Of a stretch of DNA of 5,703 nucleotides, positions 1 through 5,703 are shown piece by piece. Numbering within the stretch: position 1 is the first letter of the stretch; each line of letters starts with the position of its first letter. Below the pieces are notes generated by a model, which was not told where the DNA came from, searched no databases, and worked only from the letters and a program-made list of their open reading frames with translations. The position numbers and the translations under genes were made by a program. The stretch is taken from positions 1-5,703 of the forward strand of contig JAKAOC010000072.1 of assembly GCA_021823385.1 (NCBI GenBank), written 5' to 3'. Source of the DNA: Actinomycetes bacterium (GTDB taxonomy: Bacteria > Actinomycetota > Acidimicrobiia > Acidimicrobiales > Acidimicrobiaceae).

Positions 1-1260
1 CAGCCGTAGCGCGGAAACTCCGCGGTTGGGGCGCACGGCGATCAGGTAGGCCGCCACGGCAATCGAGAGCGAAGTCATCACCAGCAGTATGTCCGCGGCC
101 CTGAAAATGGTCCCCAGGAGACCAAGCGCGATGCCCACAGCCGCAAAGCCGATGGAGTAGGAGCCGTACAAGGCTCCGAAGCCCTCAGACTTCTGCGCCT
201 TGGACACCAGGGACTGCATCGCCAAGGCCCGCGTGGTGTTCAGCGGGGCCACGAAGCTTCCGGCCAGCAGTGTGCCCACCGCCATGGCCACCACCGAATG
301 AAGCAGCGAAACCAGCGACACGCCCACCGCCAGCCCGAGCAGCAGGATCGCCAGCCGGCGCCGGAGCGGGATCCGGTTGATGAGGGCAGGGCGCTTGGCA
401 ACCGCGAGTCCGCCGATCACGCTTCCCACCGAAAGCAGGCCAACTATCAGGCCGGCGTAACCGAGCGCCAAATGCTTCTCGACCAGAATCGACGGCACGG
501 CCACGATGAAACCGCCCTCGGCGATCCCCATGGCCGACGAAGCCACGAAGACCCAGGCACGCTCTCGCGACAGCCAGACGCTTCCCTTGGCCCGCGAGCG
601 CGCCGGCGCCTCGGCCTCGGCCGGCGCTGTCGCGGAGGCCCACGGGCGTGCCGGAACCGCGGCGAGCAGAGCGAGGCCCGCGGCACCCACAAAGGTGACC
701 GAGAACGCGGCAAAGGCCGGTCCGCCAACCACGATCGAAGCCGAAACCAGCATCGGGGCGACGAAGAAGAAGACCTCCATCAGCGAGGTGTCGAGTGCCA
801 CCAGCCGCTCCATGGTGAGGCGCCCCGGACCCGATCGGTGGCCGCCGACGATCAGGACCCGTGCGATTCCGAAAAGGCCGGCGCCGAGACCACCGATGGG
901 GATCGCCATTGCCAGCAGCGCCCCAAAGACGAGCCCGTTGGCGAAGTGCGGCGCCAGCAGCCCGAAAACCGCCCACAGGAGTGCAAGGGGAAGCATCAGG
1001 CGCACGAGGGCGCGGCGCACCTCGAGCCTGTCACCGAGGCGGGCCAAGGGAGCGGAGAAGAAGATCTCGCCCAGAGTGAATGCCGCCACCAGAAGCGAGC
1101 CCGCCGCCAAGGCACGGCGGCTGTGGCCCTCGGCCAGCACCAGGGCCAGCGGCGCCATGGCCGCCGGCATCCGGGCCATGTTCGCCAAGCCCAGGTCCAC
1201 CGCCGAGACGCTTCTAAGTATGGTCGACATCTTTGAGCCAAGGTAGGTTCTTGGGCTCAT
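1..1260 (-). CDS. MFS transporter, C-terminus cut by the window edge
   Basis: This is an inner-membrane transporter of the major facilitator superfamily, probably a DHA1-like efflux protein; the substrate cannot be read from the sequence. Reading leftwards from ATG at 1260, 420 codons stay open to the left edge. The product is strongly hydrophobic with about 12 predicted membrane helices. An N-terminal stretch runs through NMARMPAAMAPLALVL (residues 27-42). The loop after TM2 carries a degenerate motif A, LARLGDRLEVRR (72-83), which keeps D77, R78 and R82-R83 but lacks both usual glycines. A charged Ala/Pro-rich central loop (about 203-235) separates the two six-helix halves. The last helix (about 390-409) is followed by a basic tail, RPNRGVSALRL, so probably only a few residues are missing. 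Start choice: AGAAGG lies 11 nt upstream of Met1, whereas Met11 (1230) has no visible ribosome site. It lies 96 bp after the ATPase gene on the same strand. MFS membership is secure; the efflux role is inference. Confidence 0.92.
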   Translation of the reverse strand, partial: MSPRTYLGSKMSTILRSVSAVDLGLANMARMPAAMAPLALVLAEGHSRRALAAGSLLVAAFTLGEIFFSAPLARLGDRLEVRRALVRLMLPLALLWAVFGLLAPHFANGLVFGALLAMAIPIGGLGAGLFGIARVLIVGGHRSGPGRLTMERLVALDTSLMEVFFFVAPMLVSASIVVGGPAFAAFSVTFVGAAGLALLAAVPARPWASATAPAEAEAPARSRAKGSVWLSRERAWVFVASSAMGIAEGGFIVAVPSILVEKHLALGYAGLIVGLLSVGSVIGGLAVAKRPALINRIPLRRRLAILLLGLAVGVSLVSLLHSVVAMAVGTLLAGSFVAPLNTTRALAMQSLVSKAQKSEGFGALYGSYSIGFAAVGIALGLLGTIFRAADILLVMTSLSIAVAAYLIAVRPNRGVSALRL

Positions 1261-1271
1261 GCTTATCACAG

Positions 1272-1277
1272 CCTTCT
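1272..1277 (-). promoter_or_regulatory. Ribosome binding site of the MFS gene
   Basis: AGAAGG on the minus strand lies 11 nt before the ATG at 1260. The spacing is a little long, but no better Shine-Dalgarno match lies before the alternative Met11 at 1230. An in-frame GTG at 1269 would leave only a 2-nt spacer. This supports ATG 1260 as the start. Confidence 0.45.
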
Positions 1278-1308
1278 GCAAAGAGAGGGGTTCCAAACGG
1301 AGCGCCAC

Positions 1309-1325
1309 GACCCCTTGCGGGGGTC
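1309..1325 (-). other. GC-rich hairpin in the ATPase-MFS gap
   Basis: On the minus strand GACCCC and GGGGTC form a perfect 6-bp stem around a 5-nt CGCAA loop. It lies 32-48 nt past the ATPase stop codon. The next bases (GTGGCGC) contain no T tract, so it does not fit a canonical intrinsic terminator. It could still protect the 3' end of the ATPase message or form part of the MFS leader. Its GGGGT arm can alternatively pair with ACCCC at 1287-1291, which is followed by a pyrimidine run, TCTCTTT. Confidence 0.35.
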
Positions 1326-1340
1326 ACCTCGATGCAGAGG

Positions 1341-1352
1341 GAACAGTTGTTC
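1341..1352. promoter_or_regulatory. Candidate LexA/SOS-type operator (GAAC-N4-GTTC dyad)
   Basis: GAACAGTTGTTC is an inverted repeat with 5-bp arms, GAACA and TGTTC, separated by 2 bp. It matches all eight fixed positions of the GAAC-N4-GTTC core known for Gram-positive and actinobacterial LexA (the Cheo or SOS box). The flanking bases (G before, A after on the plus strand) do not extend the match to the longer CGAAC...GTTCG form. It begins four bases past the ATPase stop codon and lies 81 bp upstream of the MFS start. On the minus strand TTGACG (1355-1360) immediately precedes it and could be a -35 element, with the dyad in the spacer. However, the hexamer at 17-bp spacing, CTGCAT, is a poor -10. 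It could instead be the operator of another dimeric regulator, or chance. Confidence 0.35.
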
Positions 1353-1356
1353 AGCG

Positions 1357-4300
1357 TCAAGCTCCGATGTCCAGCATAGTGGGCATATTCGCGCCATCAT
1401 TCGCGGATTCCTGCTGGACAAGGCCCACCAGGTGCTCGTGACAGGTCATGAAGATCACCTGCTTCCGCCGGGAAGTTCGCAGCAGCAGCCGCACCACCTC
1501 GCGTGCACGCTCCCGGTCGTGGTTGACCAGCACATCGTCCAGCAACATAAAGACCCCCAGCGGTCCCTGTGGAGTCTCCAGCGCGTTAACTTCGGCCACT
1601 GCGAAGCGCGTCGCCAGGTAGGCGAGGTCGAGGGTTCCCCGGCTCAGTGACTCCAGCTTCAGCTCGGCGCCGTCCGCGCGTCGCACCCAGGGCTGGTCGT
1701 CGTTCAGTTCGAGCGCCGCATAGCGCCCTTTGGTCAGCTCCGCGAAGAGCTCCGAAGCCAGCTCCGCCGCCCCGCGCGAGCGCTCCTGCCCGAAGCGCGA
1801 GATCCCCTCGCGCAGCATCTGCTCGGCCAGGGCATAGGCCGCCCAGTCGGCGAAGGTGCGGGCGATGTCTGCCCGCAAAGCCGCCGCATGGGCATTCGCC
1901 TCGGCCATCCTGGCGTCGACGCCCAGATCCTGAATCCTCTGCTCCAGGCCGCCCAGCTCCTGGTTGGCCGAGCTCAGCGCGGCCGTGAGATCGGCCTTGC
2001 GCTCCTCGATCCCGGTCCGCCGGCCGTCCAGGGGCAGGCCGGACTCGACCTCGGCCACGAGCCCGCTTCCCGCCGGCGTATCGTCGAGCTCCGAGCGCAG
2101 CATCGCCTCCTCGTCGCCGATGGCACGGAGCTCACGCTCCAGACCCTGCCGCTCGCTCCGGCGCTCCAGGTGATCCCGCCATTGGCTCCGGTCCGCAATG
2201 CCATAGCGGGAAGCGATCTCGGCAACCCTCTCCTTCGCCTCCTCCGCACCTGAGTCGTCCAGCTCGGCCTCCAGGCCGGCAACCGTGGCCGCGGCGGTCC
2301 TCACCTCGGCGACGCGCTCGAGCAGCCGGTCCAGGAGCTCGATCGGCTCCCCTTCGGCCGAAAGGCCCGCCGCGACCGCCAGCTCTCGTGCGTCGGCGGC
2401 GAACGAGTCGATCTCGGAGCGAGCGGCCTCGGCCGAGGCACGTGACGAGTTCAGCGAGGACACTTGCCAGCGCAGGTCTCCCAACGTGGACGGCAGGCTC
2501 TCGGGATTGCCGGAAAGAAGTGCCGCCGGATCCGTCAGGCCCGCACACACCTGGGCCAGTTTGGTCCCGGCCTCCGACATCCGCGCCTCCAGCCCCTCCA
2601 GGCGCCGGACTATCTCGGCAAGCGCGTCCTCATGGGCACGGCAGTCCGCGGCGGTCTCGGCGAGCCTCGCCGCGTTTTCGTTGATGCCGGTCAGCTCAAC
2701 CTGGGCTACGGAGAAATCGCCAAAAGAGGGCAGAACCCGCGAGAGCCTGGCCTCCAGGTCACCACGGTCGGCAAGCATCTTGTCCAGATCGACCGCTCCG
2801 CCCCGCGCGGCGCCCGCAGGGCTACGCAAGCGGATCGACGCCAGCACTGCGACGACCGCGATCACCAGCGCCGCACCGGCAAGCACCACCGCGCCGGTGC
2901 CTGCCTTGCCGGCAATGAGCGCCGCGGCGGAAAAAATAATCAGCGCGATGGCGACCCCGGCCAGGTTGCGCGGTCCGGTTGCACCGGCTCGGGCCGCGGA
3001 GACCTCGGCCTCCCGCCGTCTCGCCGAGATCTCCCGCTCGAGCCGGGTGCCGTCTCCGGCTGCTCGTCTGGCCGCATCGACCTCGGCGGCAAGTTCCGAA
3101 TAGGCGACTTCCCCTCCCGGCTCCGAGAGAGCGGCCATGGCCGGCGAGACGAATCCGCCCATTCTGCCCAACGCCTGAGCGTACGACTGGCGCGCCCTCG
3201 TCAGGGACTCGGCGTGCATCGCCCGCTCGCCCTCCAGCGAGGCCATCTCCTCCTGGGCCCGGGCCGCGGCGGCGGACAGCCGGACTGCCTCCGCCAGGGC
3301 ATCGAGGTCCTTCCCGCCGACCGGGTCGACCCTGTTCACACCGAAGGCGGCCTGCAGACTCAGGGCCTGCTGCTCGGCACTCCGGGCCTGGCGCTCTGCC
3401 CGCTCCAGCTCCTCCGCCGCCCTGCGAACACCCTCCCGCCGGCGGTCCAGGGCCGAGATGCGCTGCTCCAGGACCGAGACGCTGTTTGCGGGATCGAGGA
3501 GGGCAAGCTCGTCGCGGGCCAGCTCCAGGCGTGCCAGCACCTTCGCGCGCATGTCCTCCGAAGTGGTCAGCGAATCGAATGCGTCCGAGATATCGGCCTC
3601 CGCCTCAAGCGGAACCTCGGCATCGGACGTCAAAGGAGCGAGCACGCGCTGCCGCTCCGTGCGCCTCTGGAGGACTCCAGCCAGCCGCTCGGCCAGGCCG
3701 AGCTGGTGGGATGCCTTGTCCAGCCCGAGCAGCTCCTCTCCAATGGAGGCAATCAGCACCCGCTTCGCGTCACGCTCGCCGATCAGGGACTCGTACCCGG
3801 CAGCATCCAGTTCGGCAAGGCGCAGCTCGCCCCGAACGCCATCCAGCTCCTTCAGCATCGCATTGATGGAACCGGCGTCGGCTGCACGCGGCGGCCACAA
3901 GTCGCGGGCCTTGGACCGCAACTGGTCGGCAAGCTCGCTTGGGCTCTTCCCTCCGCCGCTAACAGATGCCTCTTGGATTCGGCGGACAACATCTGAGTTC
4001 CGGGCGTTGGATGCGATCATCTGCTCGAGGCTGATCGAGTAGAAGTCCGAGAAGACACCGGCGGTAAGGCCGCCCAGCATCTGCGCCATCCACGCATCGT
4101 TTTGATCTGCCGCCGGGAGCTCGGACCGGAAACGGGAATCGCCGATGCCCAGCTCTTCTTCGATCAGCAGCCGCCTGCTGGGCTTGGCCCGTTTTCCGGC
4201 CTCCAGTGACCTTTCGATGAAGAGCTTCCGCGTGCCGAGATTCAACACCACCGAGCCCTGAGGCTCGGAGGCTTCCAGATAAGAGGGAATCTCTCCAAAA

Positions 4301-4464
4301 AGGACAAAAGAGACAAGCGCGCGCATGGTCGACTTGCCCGCCTCGTTGCGCCCGTACACCAGGTTGAAGCCGGGTTTGAATTGCAGGCGAACCCCACGAA
4401 GGCCCCCGATTCGCCGGGCTTCGATCGCCTCCAGCGAAATTGCACCGCCGAACTCCGCGCTCAC
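1357..4464 (-). CDS. SbcC/Rad50-like AAA family ATPase, YhaN type, with transmembrane hairpin
   Basis: This is the ATPase subunit of an Mre11-Rad50-like complex, expected to use ATP to control the phosphoesterase encoded just upstream on DNA ends or structures. The 1035 residues have the split-head SMC layout. Walker A is GRNEAGKST (38-46). The conserved N-lobe follows, with DFYSISLEQM (140-149). Two long Ala/Glu/Arg-rich coiled coils cover about 200-490 and 555-870. The C-lobe has the ABC signature LSRGT (940-944), Walker B VFMLLDDVLVNHD (971-983, acidic pair D976-D977) and a switch histidine H1009 in FMTCHEH. There is no CxxC zinc hook; its only cysteines are C608, C640 and C1008. Two hydrophobic helices (501-544) lie where the hook would be. 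B. subtilis YhaN, as I recall 963 residues, is the closest named relative. The GTG start has AGGGGGG four bases upstream and overlaps the previous stop. All catalytic motifs are intact. The family is certain; the exact DNA substrate is unknown. Confidence 0.95.
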   Translation of the reverse strand: MSAEFGGAISLEAIEARRIGGLRGVRLQFKPGFNLVYGRNEAGKSTMRALVSFVLFGEIPSYLEASEPQGSVVLNLGTRKLFIERSLEAGKRAKPSRRLLIEEELGIGDSRFRSELPAADQNDAWMAQMLGGLTAGVFSDFYSISLEQMIASNARNSDVVRRIQEASVSGGGKSPSELADQLRSKARDLWPPRAADAGSINAMLKELDGVRGELRLAELDAAGYESLIGERDAKRVLIASIGEELLGLDKASHQLGLAERLAGVLQRRTERQRVLAPLTSDAEVPLEAEADISDAFDSLTTSEDMRAKVLARLELARDELALLDPANSVSVLEQRISALDRRREGVRRAAEELERAERQARSAEQQALSLQAAFGVNRVDPVGGKDLDALAEAVRLSAAAARAQEEMASLEGERAMHAESLTRARQSYAQALGRMGGFVSPAMAALSEPGGEVAYSELAAEVDAARRAAGDGTRLEREISARRREAEVSAARAGATGPRNLAGVAIALIIFSAAALIAGKAGTGAVVLAGAALVIAVVAVLASIRLRSPAGAARGGAVDLDKMLADRGDLEARLSRVLPSFGDFSVAQVELTGINENAARLAETAADCRAHEDALAEIVRRLEGLEARMSEAGTKLAQVCAGLTDPAALLSGNPESLPSTLGDLRWQVSSLNSSRASAEAARSEIDSFAADARELAVAAGLSAEGEPIELLDRLLERVAEVRTAAATVAGLEAELDDSGAEEAKERVAEIASRYGIADRSQWRDHLERRSERQGLERELRAIGDEEAMLRSELDDTPAGSGLVAEVESGLPLDGRRTGIEERKADLTAALSSANQELGGLEQRIQDLGVDARMAEANAHAAALRADIARTFADWAAYALAEQMLREGISRFGQERSRGAAELASELFAELTKGRYAALELNDDQPWVRRADGAELKLESLSRGTLDLAYLATRFAVAEVNALETPQGPLGVFMLLDDVLVNHDRERAREVVRLLLRTSRRKQVIFMTCHEHLVGLVQQESANDGANMPTMLDIGA
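2833..2964 (-). other. Predicted transmembrane hairpin inside the ATPase
   Basis: These codons give residues 501-544 of the ATPase. The first hydrophobic helix runs from about 501 to 519 (LAGVAIALIIFSAAALIAG). A short KAGTG turn follows, then a second helix (about 525-544, containing VVLAGAALVIAVVAVLA). Basic residues flank both ends (R492 and R499 before, RLR at 545-547 after), which fits both coiled coils being on the cytoplasmic side. The segment lies at the apex between the coiled coils, where Rad50 and SbcC carry a zinc hook. I recall a similar hydrophobic pair in some YhaN-family proteins; membrane insertion itself is inferred. Confidence 0.8.
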
Positions 4465-4475
4465 CTGGCCCCCCT
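4461..4475 (-). promoter_or_regulatory. Stop/start overlap and ribosome site joining the nuclease and ATPase genes
   Basis: The minus strand reads GTGA at 4464-4461, so the GTG start of the ATPase overlaps the TGA stop of the phosphoesterase by four bases. AGGGGGG (4475-4469) lies four bases before the GTG and is a plausible Shine-Dalgarno sequence. This arrangement implies translational coupling of two subunits made together. It also supports the GTG over any internal ATG of the ATPase. Confidence 0.8.
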
Positions 4476-5703
4476 GGCATCGGTGCCGACGAGTGGACCG
4501 ATGGCGAGCCGGTAGGCGCGAGCCGCCACATCGGCAAGCTCGGCTTGGCCGAGCAACCCTTCGGACGCGATCTCGCGCAGGGCCTTGACAGTCGAGGTGT
4601 TGAGCGTACCAGCGCGCAGGCCGGCGGCCAGCGCGGCGAGGTCCGACTGGAGGGGAGGCGCTTGCAGGGCCGAAGCCGCGAGCAGACCGGCCAGGTCAGG
4701 GCGCAGGGCCACCTCGGACAGCTCGAGGTGGCCCTCCACCTTGGACCGCAGGGACTCGATGAAGACCTTTGGCCTCGCCAGCCCCTCCGTTCTGTCGCGC
4801 AGGGCCTGCGCGGCCGCTTCCAGGAATTCCGGCTCGAGGTCGAAATCGTCCGAACTGCCGGTCAGCGTCACTCTGACTACCAGGCCCGAGAGATCCCCGA
4901 GCGCCCCTTGCGCGGCGGTCACCTTTTCGGCCATGGCCTCCACAAGTGCAGTCTCCCCGCCATCGGGAACCTCCACCTCGATTCGCTCGAAGCGCACCGC
5001 GGCAAGTTCGACGAACTCCGCGCTCAACTCTTCGGTCGGCGAGTGGCGAACCAGTATTGCCCCCTTCGACCCCAGCTCGCTCTCCTTCATGCTCCGCCCC
5101 TGCAGGGTTCCCGAATAGGCGACCATCGGCCGCTCGGCTAGCACGGCCTGGCGATGGATGTGTCCGAGGGCGAAGTAGTCATAACCGAGCCGGGTCAGGT
5201 CATCCAGGGACGCGGGTGCATAGGAGTCGTGGTTCGGGTCGCCACCGACGTTGGCATGGAGCACCGCCACCGACAGGGACGCCGGGTCGGCCGGTGGAAA
5301 GCGCAGCGCGAGATTCTCGGTCTCGCGGCGCTGGCGGTAGGAGACCCCGGTGACCTCCACCCGCCGGCCGGAGCGGGCGAGGAAGGAAACCGTCTCGGGA
5401 TCGCCGGGAGCGAAGATGTGCAGGTTCTCGGGGAGCTCCCCGTCGCGGTACCAGGTCTCGTCGACGGGATCATGATTGCCCAGGGCCACCAGGACCCTCA
5501 GGCCGTGGGCCGCCGCTGCTCGAACCTCTTGCAGGAAGGCCACCTTGGCCCTGACCCCGACCTTTGCGCCGTCATAGAGATCTCCGGCAATGACCATGAA
5601 ATCCGCGTCGTGTTCACGCGCGAGCGCGAAGAGCCTTCCCATCGACTCCAGTGAGGCGCGCACGGCAAGATCGCCGAACTCGCTTCCCAAGCGGCCTGAA
5701 AGG
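4461..5703 (-). CDS. SbcD/Mre11-like metallophosphoesterase (YhaO type), N-terminus cut by the window edge
   Basis: This is the nuclease subunit paired with the adjacent ATPase: a calcineurin-like, two-metal phosphoesterase expected to cleave DNA. The frame stays open to the right edge, so the true start and motif I (D-x-H) lie outside the window. A TTG at 5690 is an internal Leu within ...LSGRLGSEFGD, the kind of stretch that follows DLHL in this family. Numbering from that codon as 1, the visible motifs are GDLYD (36-40), GNHD (71-74), LH at 144-145 in a segment ending HDSYAP (154-159), and GHIH (176-179). YSGTLQGR (192-199) is a hallmark of SbcD/YhaO proteins. The last 170 or so residues form the C-terminal domain that contacts the ATPase in this family, including LVVRVTLTG. 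The 414 visible codons plus an estimated 15-20 missing ones give a length near that recalled for B. subtilis YhaO (408). Apart from unseen motif I, metal ligands are intact. Confidence 0.93.
   Translation of the reverse strand, partial: LSGRLGSEFGDLAVRASLESMGRLFALAREHDADFMVIAGDLYDGAKVGVRAKVAFLQEVRAAAAHGLRVLVALGNHDPVDETWYRDGELPENLHIFAPGDPETVSFLARSGRRVEVTGVSYRQRRETENLALRFPPADPASLSVAVLHANVGGDPNHDSYAPASLDDLTRLGYDYFALGHIHRQAVLAERPMVAYSGTLQGRSMKESELGSKGAILVRHSPTEELSAEFVELAAVRFERIEVEVPDGGETALVEAMAEKVTAAQGALGDLSGLVVRVTLTGSSDDFDLEPEFLEAAAQALRDRTEGLARPKVFIESLRSKVEGHLELSEVALRPDLAGLLAASALQAPPLQSDLAALAAGLRAGTLNTSTVKALREIASEGLLGQAELADVAARAYRLAIGPLVGTDARGAR

Larger units (their letters stand above)
1261..1356. 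other. Intergenic gap between ATPase and MFS genes
   Basis: This 96-bp gap is the only non-coding stretch in the window. It contains the GAACAGTTGTTC dyad, a 6-bp GC-rich stem and the MFS ribosome site. I see no convincing sigma-70 promoter pair: the TTGACG -35-like hexamer at its edge lacks a good -10. I also see no stem followed by a T tract. The MFS reading frame extends upstream of the ATG without a stop as far as about 1326, but no better start is evident there. Confidence 0.7.

Noticed and set aside
298..1246. Overlapping plus-strand open frames of 312 and 246 codons across the transporter region
   Set aside because: Both are Arg/Ala/Pro/His-rich or low-complexity and antisense to a frame that encodes a clear 12-helix membrane protein. 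They are shadows of high GC content.
1262..1270. TGTGATAAG as an extended -10 element for the transporter
   Set aside because: It would place the transcription start inside the coding sequence, just downstream of the ATG. There is no -35-like hexamer at suitable spacing.
1309..1325. Intrinsic terminator after the ATPase gene
   Set aside because: The stem is GC-rich but only 6 bp and is followed by GTGGCGC rather than a T tract on either strand, so it is reported only as a hairpin.
2464..3996. A 510-codon open frame on the plus strand, antisense to the ATPase gene
   Set aside because: Its composition is what an antisense frame of a GC-rich gene gives: rich in Arg, Gly, Gln and Pro, with no recognisable domain. 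The minus-strand frame carries complete conserved ATPase motifs on both sides of it.
5688..5690. TTG at 5690 as the start of the metallophosphoesterase
   Set aside because: The frame continues open to the window edge, and the family requires an N-terminal D-x-H metal motif that would lie just upstream. The TTG is an internal leucine.
1..5703. CRISPR arrays, tRNA or rRNA genes, insertion sequences, direct-repeat arrays
   Set aside because: Reading both strands by eye showed none. The window is almost entirely occupied by three intact-looking coding frames.

Overview
The window is GC-rich (about two-thirds G+C by eye) and holds three protein genes, all read leftwards on the minus strand. Two of them run off the window edges. 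The high GC, the GTG start, and the style of the transporter's N-terminus suggest a high-GC Gram-positive bacterium such as an actinomycetote. That placement is inference and not secure, because there is no rRNA or other phylogenetic marker here.

In transcription order (right to left) the layout is as follows. (1) 5703-4461: a calcineurin-like metallophosphoesterase of the SbcD/Mre11/YhaO type. Its N-terminus, with the first metal-binding motif, lies beyond the right edge. (2) 4464-1357: a 1035-residue SbcC/Rad50-like AAA/ABC-type ATPase of the YhaN type. It starts on a GTG that shares a GTGA overlap with the stop of gene 1. (3) A 96-bp gap, 1356-1261, containing a perfect GAAC-N4-GTTC dyad and a GC-rich hairpin. 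(4) 1260-1: a major facilitator superfamily transporter. Nearly all of it is present, and only the last residues are lost at the left edge.

Genes 1 and 2 form a tightly coupled nuclease/ATPase pair, a bacterial relative of the Mre11-Rad50 complex expected to act on DNA ends or structured DNA. The ATPase lacks the CxxC zinc hook of Rad50/SbcC. Between its two coiled-coil stretches it carries two adjacent hydrophobic helices (residues about 501-544) that look like a transmembrane hairpin, so the complex may be membrane-tethered. The transporter is probably a separate or loosely linked unit. The dyad upstream of it has the core of the Gram-positive LexA (SOS) operator and overlaps a TTGACG -35-like hexamer, so damage-responsive control is a testable but unproven idea.

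I found no mobile elements, CRISPR arrays, RNA genes or obvious pseudogenes. The members resemble known families. The points most worth a second look are the membrane-anchored ATPase architecture and the intergenic regulatory candidate.
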